NCBI RefSeq assembly: GCF_034702125.1
Contig: NC_085860.1
Span: 57,092,976 to 57,156,975 of the forward strand
DNA length: 64,000 nt
Source of the DNA: Engraulis encrasicolus
Taxonomy: Eukaryota > Chordata > Actinopteri > Clupeiformes > Engraulidae
Reading direction: 5' to 3'
Position numbers and translations under genes: made by a program. The notes below the pieces were generated by a model. It searched no databases and was not told the origin of the DNA. It was given only the letters and a program-made list of their open reading frames with translations. Positions 51,434 through 64,000 of this stretch are shown here, piece by piece. Positions within the stretch are counted from its first letter, which is position 1; every line of letters begins with the position of its first letter.

Positions 51434-51689
51434 GGGTCGTTTCTCGACAGTGCCTTTGCTAACGACTTTAGCCATTTTGTTCGTTCTTAAGACCAACGTT
51501 GTAACCAAGGTCTTGAGTTGGTCTTAAGTTGTTCTTAAGTTGTTCTTAAGTTGGTCTTAAGTTGGTCTTGCGTCTAAAGACCAACTTAAGACCAACTTAA
51601 GACCAACTTAAGACCAACTCAAGAGCAACTTACGACCAACTCAAGACCGACTTAAGACGGTTAGCAACGACAAGAATCGAGAAACGGAC
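51434..51689. mobile_element. 256-bp palindromic miniature element 1 (TSD TCCTGG)
   Basis: Ends GGGTCGTTTCTCG and CGAGAAACGGAC are inverted; the interior is built from GTTGGTCTTAAG / CTTAAGACCAAC words, so most of it can fold. TCCTGG flanks it (51428-51433 and 51690-51695). Same length as, and inverted relative to, element 2. Confidence 0.9.
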
Positions 51690-51756
51690 TCCTGGAGAGT
51701 CCGCAGTGTTTCAAGGAGCGGCCCGTACCCCTGCAGCAGTCGACTTATAGCCCTGG

Positions 51757-52012
51757 GGTCCGTTTCTCGATTCTTGTCTTTGCTAACCGTCTTAAGTTGG
51801 TCTTGAGTTGGTCGTAAGTTGCTCTTGAGTTGGTCTTAAGTTGGTCTTAAGTTGGTCTTCAGTTGGTCTTTAGACGCAAGACCAACTTAAGAACAACTTA
51901 AGAACAACTTAAGAACAACTTAAGACCAACTCAAGACCTTGGTTACAACGTTGGTCTTAAGAACGAACAAAATGGCTAAAGTCGTTAGCAAAGGCACTGT
52001 CGAGAAACGACC
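51757..52012. mobile_element. 256-bp palindromic miniature element 2 (TSD CCCTGG)
   Basis: Ends GGTCCGTTTCTCG and CGAGAAACGACC; CCCTGG flanks it (51751-51756 and 52013-52018). Only about 60 bp of hAT coding sequence separate it from element 1. Without both elements the coding frame reads CPTRWCVRTRAISRLLQGYG and on through LETLRTLQDDKTVRG. Confidence 0.9.
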
Positions 52013-52961
52013 CCCTGGTCCTCACACACCACCTTGTTGGGCACAGGGCTGCTAGGTTGATCACTGCGTCTCCGTCTGAGAACAGACTCTGATAGAGGGA
52101 CATTCTCTTTTGCAGACTCCCGGATGACAGTGGAGGCGCTCTGCACAAAATTGAAGACCTCTGCTATCAGAGAGACATCCCGCGCCACCTCTTGCAATGC
52201 CAGGTCCAACAGCAGTGGTTACAGCAGTGGATGAAGAGTGAGCTAGGGCAAAGTTGTGCCAGGCGTGTCCGAACTCCACTTATCCTTCCAGCCAGATTGC
52301 TCGCCCCGTCAAAACAGTAGCCTTGTAGCTTTTCGATCGGCAGGTTCAGGCGCAAAAAGATGCCAAAAATGCACCTGAACAGAGTGTCTGCCGTCAAATC
52401 TGGTGCACTGTAAAACCCAAAAAAACACTCTTGTTTGCACATCTCAGAGTCCACGTAATGCAGATGACAGGAAAACTGTTCCGATGAGCTGATGTCTGTG
52501 GTGCCATCAGCTGTCAACCCAAAGTAATTTGAGCCTATTGCCTCCTGCACCAACTTCCCCTGCACAGCATGCGCAAGCTGCTCGATCATTTCATTCTGGA
52601 TGGTATCCGAGAGCCAATTGTCTCTCCGCAGCATCCACTGACGAGCTTTGGGAAGAGACTCCGTGCGGTCTAGCACCATAACCCAGAAGTTACCGTCCCG
52701 ATGGTCGTGGCCACGGAAAGGTAATCCTTGACGGAGCAGGTAGCGTGCCGACCGGAATGCCTCGCATAGAACCAGACCGTTTTCTGATCTTTCGCTACCA
52801 GGTCAGACAGTAATGCGCTAATCGGGGTGCTGCCAAGTGCCGCAACTTTGCTCACTGTCTCTATGTGAATAGTGGATTTTTCATGGTCTTGAAATTTGTT
52901 AGTTGCTTTGCGCCAGTTGGAGAAGCCCCCTCTTATGAGAACAGCATCAGCCCTCGTCTTA

Positions 52962-53939
<978 letters not shown>

Positions 53940-54655
53940 CTTATCCTCCTGGATCAGACCTTTCTCCACTGCTGTCACACAGGTGTAACAGAGGGTTTTG
54001 TCCACGTCCTTTAGATAGTGAAGCCATTTCCATTTGCCAAACCATGCAGTCTTGAATGATCTCGAGAATGCCTAGGTTCCTAATTGTTTAGCAGGAAATT
54101 AGAAGGATGTCGGCTGAAACGGCACTGGTGGCAGAGGTGAGGTCCCTGTTCCCTGCGAAGGTATAGCAACTGACCTGAGGTCAGTGCTAGCATCCTGACT
54201 GCTAGCAGCAGGGATCGCATCAGTAGTACCGGTCGCTACCTTGTCTGGTGCTTGATGATCCGTGTTGTTGGGTTGAGGACTGGTCTTTTTGGGATTAGGG
54301 AGAAAAAAAGAAGAAATTCTCTTCTGCAACATTTTGCTTCTCTTTGCTATTATTAAACGTAGGCTAAGGCTACCACTCAGTGGGCTCGTTGTGTAGGTTG
54401 TCAAGAATCTCACACACGTCATAACAAAATAAAATCTGATTGGCCATAACAAATTTTGCTTAAATAAAATCTACTTTTAATTTTGATTGCTTAAATATTG
54501 CCAGCGCACCTCATAAACACAATATATATTTTTTAGAAAATTAAATAATTACAGTAAATAGCCGTATAGCTTTATTTTCATGTCAGTTTCGCTCTGCCAC
54601 CAGGGGGTGCTGAAGCACCTCCAGCACCCCCGCTTCCCGCGCGCCTGGAGGCAGA

Positions 54656-56294
<1,639 letters not shown>

Positions 56295-56745
56295 TCATGT
56301 ATACGCGCACATAGTACATACCCGCACATATTCACGTGCATTTACCCACTGACATGTACTCATACGCACTGTATGTGGACTCTCAAGGATTTTCACAAGC
56401 TAAACACTTTCAAACAAAATATGACAGCATAGCAGTTCTCTGGAGCTTGTTTTATTTTTCATCCCTCAATCTTTCTCTCCTCTTCTGCATCCCTGCACCA
56501 TCCCACCATCCCAACAAGAAAATCAGCTGGATAAGCAAGTAGCGAGGGATTGGATGGGAGTAGTGGGGAGTGGGGAAAGAGGAAAAAGCAAGAGATGGAA
56601 TGAGACCAAGCAAGGCCGATCGAAAGACTGAGAGAGGGAGAAGGGGGGAGTGAGGGGGAGAAAAAGTGTACACAGCACAGAATTTCGAAATGCTGTCAGT
56701 TTGCCCTGAAGTTGAATGCAAGTCATCGGGAAGCATGGCGTAGGG

Positions 56746-57105
56746 CAGTAGTTCCCAACATATGGGTCGGGACCCACCTTATGGGTCGCCAAAGATCCAC
56801 AGGGGGTCGCGGAGCCCTCTTGATTTTAAGGGGTTTCATTTTAAATATATATAGCCCATGTTGAATAAAAGACAAAGCATTTAACTAATAAATGCATAGA
56901 AGCAAGAAATTGTAAGTGCTACATTAAACATTTATTCTATATTTGACCAAAGACGAATTGAAGAATAAAATAACTAAAATTAGTTTTCGCAGGAAACAGA
57001 GGGCATCTTGTGACTCCGTCTCGTGCGGGCGCTCGCGGGGTTGGGTCACCAAAGCTTACAATAGTAAAAACATGGGTCCCTTAAGAAAAAGGTTGGGAAC
57101 CACTG
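56746..57105. mobile_element. hAT (Charlie-like) miniature element (TSD GCGTAGGG)
   Basis: Starts CAGTAGTTCCCAACATATGG and ends GGTTGGGAACCACTG, flanked by a perfect GCGTAGGG (56738-56745 and 57106-57113). Internal GGGTCGCCAAAG and GGGTCACCAAAG. Same broad class as the element at 28040 but a different family. Confidence 0.92.
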
Positions 57106-57801
57106 GCGTAGGGTACGCGATGGAGGTGGAACTGTAGGTACAGGCGGCCGGCACCGGTGTTACATTAGGTGAATTACAGCAGATTAATCGGTTCCAGCGG
57201 TGGGGAAATGATTTATGGACAACAATTTGCTGGTACACACTGTTATAGTGTGTAGCGGAGAAGGCCTGTCAGGAGAAAACTTGGCGGTGGTAGACTTCAG
57301 GGATGCTTGTCAGAGAACAAGGAAACTCAGTCAACCAAGGCTGAGGTTAGCTGAGGTTGGCAGCGGGGCAGATCTAGGCTGCCTGAGCTCTGCAATGTGC
57401 TGAGCTGCGTCTGGTCTGGGTGGTAGCCAGCTATGGTGGGAGAAGCTGTGTTGCTGGTCAGGGAGTAGGGAAGCCGGTTGATCAAGGACTCTGGGGCTGC
57501 TGGGATAGATACAGTCTGGATAACAGCTGTCTATGGTGGGAAAGGCTATGCTGATTCACAGTAGTGGTGCACATTGGCAGTTGGCACTGCTCTTGCGATT
57601 CGATTATGTTTCAGGAAGTAGATTGAAACCGATTCTACGATGCATTGCAATGCATTACATTACTACGGAAAGCAATGCAAATTTTTCATCAGTCATGAGG
57701 CAGTACAAACAGTCAGATACGGAACAACATTTTATTGACTTTTATTGGTGTGAATCAGTCCTTCAGTTTTCAATGCTTTGAACTGCTTGAAGAAATGGCA
57801 T

Positions 57802-59392
57802 TGGTAACACTTTATTTTAGGGACACATCTATTAGCACTAATTCATAAAATATTAATGCATGTGTAAGTAACTTGTAAGGCATGTACTAAGCAAAATAAG
57901 ACAGTTGTTAAGCATGTATTCACAAATGTCTTGTTCATGCACAATAAGGGATTTATTACCAATATAACCTTAGTAAGGACCTAGTAGACCTAGATTTCTA
58001 TTTATGTGTAAGCAGTAAGGGCCAGAATACAATGTGTATAAGCTCCTGGTACACTGTGTGAACAAACCCTGAACAGTGTGAAAACAGATGTGGAATAAGG
58101 GTCCCTATTCTAAAGTGATGCATTGCTCAGCCCAGATGGCTTTGGGCCCCCACACTACCTAGGGCCCCAACTCTAGTCCCCACCACCGGGAAGCAAAGTG
58201 TAAGACTATTTCAGACTCTGCATTAGTCTCAGTAGGTATGAAGATCTCACTTATTCTACTCATCATTGTAATGAGTAATTGGAAGCATTATATAGCAAGG
58301 ATTGGACGTAAAGTTATCAATGACGGTGGGTGGTGAGATGTCATTTTTTCATACACCAATTAGTTTTAATTGTAAAAACCCTACAATAAATGCAGAATAT
58401 AACGATGAGTAATAGTTTGGAAGCGAAACTAAGCTATTCCTTTCTGATAAATAAGTTAATGTTTGAGAAACTTAGCTACAAGAAGTGCAGTGCATGATGG
58501 GTACGCCCTTAGTCAGAAATGCAATGCATGGCCAATGCAGCAATGATAATATTTCTGTTGTTACGTACATGGCAAATTGTTTGGATAGCAACTAAATTTC
58601 ACAAGTGAGGGGAGGAGCTAAGGACGTAGGCTCAGAGCTGGGTAGGTTGTCTGTTGGCCTAGATTGCGTACCCATCATGCACTGCACTTCTTGAAGCTAA
58701 TGTTCTCAAACATTCACTTAATTATCACAAAAGAGTAGTTTAGTTTTGCTTCAAAACTATTATTCTAATGTTCTGCATTTATTTTGGGTTTTTTTACAAT
58801 TAAAACTCAGTGGTACATGAAAAAAATTACATCTCACCAACCCACCACCATTGACAAGTGTACGTTCAATCCTTGCTATATATAGGCTCTTGTTACCTCC
58901 CTATTTTGGATATGAACAAGAGAAAACTAGATGACTCAGCTGGGTAAATATTAATTATTTGATATACCCTTACACTTTGTAGATCGGGGGTGCTAGGTAG
59001 TGCAGGCCTGGGTGGTGTGGGGGCCCTAGGACTTTGGTAGTGCAGAGGCCCTGAGCCATATGGGCTGACCAATGCATCACTTTAGAATAGGGACCCTTAT
59101 TCTGCATCTGTTTTCACACTGTTCAGGGTTTGTTCACACAGTGTGTCGGGAGCTTATACACATTGTATTCTGCCACTTACTACTTACTAATAAATAGAAA
59201 TATAGGCTTACTGGTCCTTACTAAGGTTATATTAGTAATAAATCCCTAATTGGGCATGAACAAGACATTTGTGAATACATGCCTAACAACTGTCTTATTT
59301 TGCTTAGTACATGCCTTACAAGTTACTTACACAGGCATTAATATTGTATGTATTAGTGCTAATAGATGTGTCCCTAAAATAAAGTGTTACCA
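57802..59392. mobile_element. 1.6-kb near-palindromic fold-back element (TSD TGGCAT)
   Basis: Starts TGGTAACACTTTATTTTAGG and ends with its reverse complement. Inverted similarity extends inward nearly to the middle, for example GATGGGTACGCCC near 58497 against GCGTACCCATC near 58666, giving arms of about 700 bp around a short centre near 58600. TGGCAT flanks it (57796-57801, 59393-59398). No coding frame. Ends of this type are common in fish miniature elements. Confidence 0.85.
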
Positions 59393-59398
59393 TGGCAT

Positions 59399-61860
<2,462 letters not shown>

Positions 61861-61863
<3 letters not shown>

Positions 61864-62455
61864 TAAATGTGTATTTCTGTCTGTACACCAAAGAAACTTT
61901 CCTAGACCTTTCCTTGAGAGACTAAAGTTTGTGTATTTAGAGTGCTCTTCCAGTGAGTTTTTGAAAGACCACCACCCCAAGGTAATGGTGAGCTAGATAT
62001 CTGAATCGCCTATGTATTGGTCTAGTCCCCCATCTCAGAACTCTGACCTCCAGAACTACTGCTGAAAGCTAATGCAAGGTGGGACAGATTACCTCTGGTT
62101 TATGGTCAACGTGGCCGACTGTACTGAAAGAGCACTTAAATACTGTGTTTGTGCTTGGCAGCTAGAAAGTTTTGGAGATGTGTACTGCTCCTAAGACATC
62201 CATTGCCCATCTATAGAAAAATATTCAAAAACACATGCACACACATTTTGTTATTGGTGGTGTTGTGTTATCGGGTTTGGCTGTCGGAGCGATGCCTTTT
62301 TAAGATGGTTATGGGAAGTAAGAAGACACACATTTTCTTTTATTTTATTTTTAGTTTTCATCTTAATTCAGCTACACTGTATAATGTACGTGAATCAAAT
62401 GTTTTACCTTCCATCATCCTCATTCTTCAATGTCTTCCTTCTTTTCCTTCCACCC

Positions 62456-62457
<2 letters not shown>
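61861..62457. other. non-coding stretch, no gene seen
   Basis: Unique-looking sequence between two microsatellites; nothing recognised. Confidence 0.3.
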
Positions 62458-62873
<416 letters not shown>

Positions 62874-63114
62874 TACCCCAAACTGGTCTTGTGACACATG
62901 TGCACACACACAGACACACATGTGCCACATAATTTGTTTGGAAGGAACAATCTTGCAGTCCTATAGCAGATGTTTTTTTTTACTATCCAAAGACAACAGA
63001 AAGAGTTTCCATTCAGTATCAGAAGGACAAAATAACCAAGTGCAGAGCACAGGGCCAGGAAAAGAATAAAATGGCAAATAGCACACTGCTGGTAAATGGA
63101 GGTGAGTGTTGCAG

Positions 63115-63780
<666 letters not shown>

Positions 63781-64000
63781 GGTGGCCGAATATTGGCGCA
63801 CTGTAGATAGTTCTGTAGATGCCAGTATTATGTGCTCTCACTCTGAGATAGGGGTTGACTTAGCTACAGGCCTTGTGGCGTTTTGAGGTTGGCTCATATT
63901 TTATCTGTGGGGTGTTAATCTGATGATCCTGGGACAAAGGACATTGTCTGCTACTATAGTTTTCTGAACGTTAAAGCTGCCTCCAGGCCATTAAAAGGGT

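Overview
This window is vertebrate nuclear DNA, almost certainly from a teleost fish. The evidence is the set of fish-type repeats (L2-like and Rex1-like non-LTR retrotransposons, many hAT-type miniature elements, a Kolobok-type transposon, a piggyBac-type insertion), very long (CA)n/(GT)n arrays, intron-split coding fragments with GT/AG borders, and no prokaryotic gene organisation. I cannot name the species. I see no intact host gene. All identifications come from reading the sequence; no search or alignment program was run.

Host-derived signal. The minus strand carries exon-sized fragments of a DNA topoisomerase I (TOP1)-like gene at about 43.4, 41.9, 38.0, 7.4, 6.7 and 1.0 kb, in the correct 5'-to-3' order for a gene read right to left. 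Introns are retained, and two exons carry frame damage. It therefore looks like an unprocessed, decaying TOP1 duplicate whose introns have filled with transposons. A second, degraded copy of one exon lies at about 1.65 kb.

Layout. 1-7.5 kb: TOP1-like exons around a fold-back element of about 4.5 kb. 7.5-9 kb: L2-like LINE. 9.6-11.9 kb: two non-autonomous hAT elements. 12.7-20.8 kb: a Kolobok-type element with two convergent genes, a small intact gene for a protein resembling the cytoplasmic ballast domain of P2X7 receptors (plus strand) and a nine-exon THAP-domain transposase pseudogene (minus strand). 20.9-26.9 kb: a five-deep nest of transposons. 26.9-34.1 kb: an inverted-repeat-bounded segment with a pentanucleotide satellite, a second Kolobok-type copy with an intact ballast gene but no transposase, and a second copy of the 10.9-kb hAT element. 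35.4-43.8 kb: more hAT-type elements and TOP1-like exons. 44-64 kb: microsatellite-rich DNA with a 4.9-kb hAT transposon (49.7-54.6 kb) broken by three later insertions, and a near-palindromic element (57.8-59.4 kb).

How the parts relate. Target-site duplications can be read directly for about twenty insertions, so relative ages can be ordered. At four sites, removing an inserted element together with one target copy restores an open transposase frame. In a fifth case a neighbouring intact copy supplies the exact empty site. The most unusual content is the pairing of a THAP/Kolobok-type transposase with a P2X7-ballast-like protein inside one set of terminal repeats.
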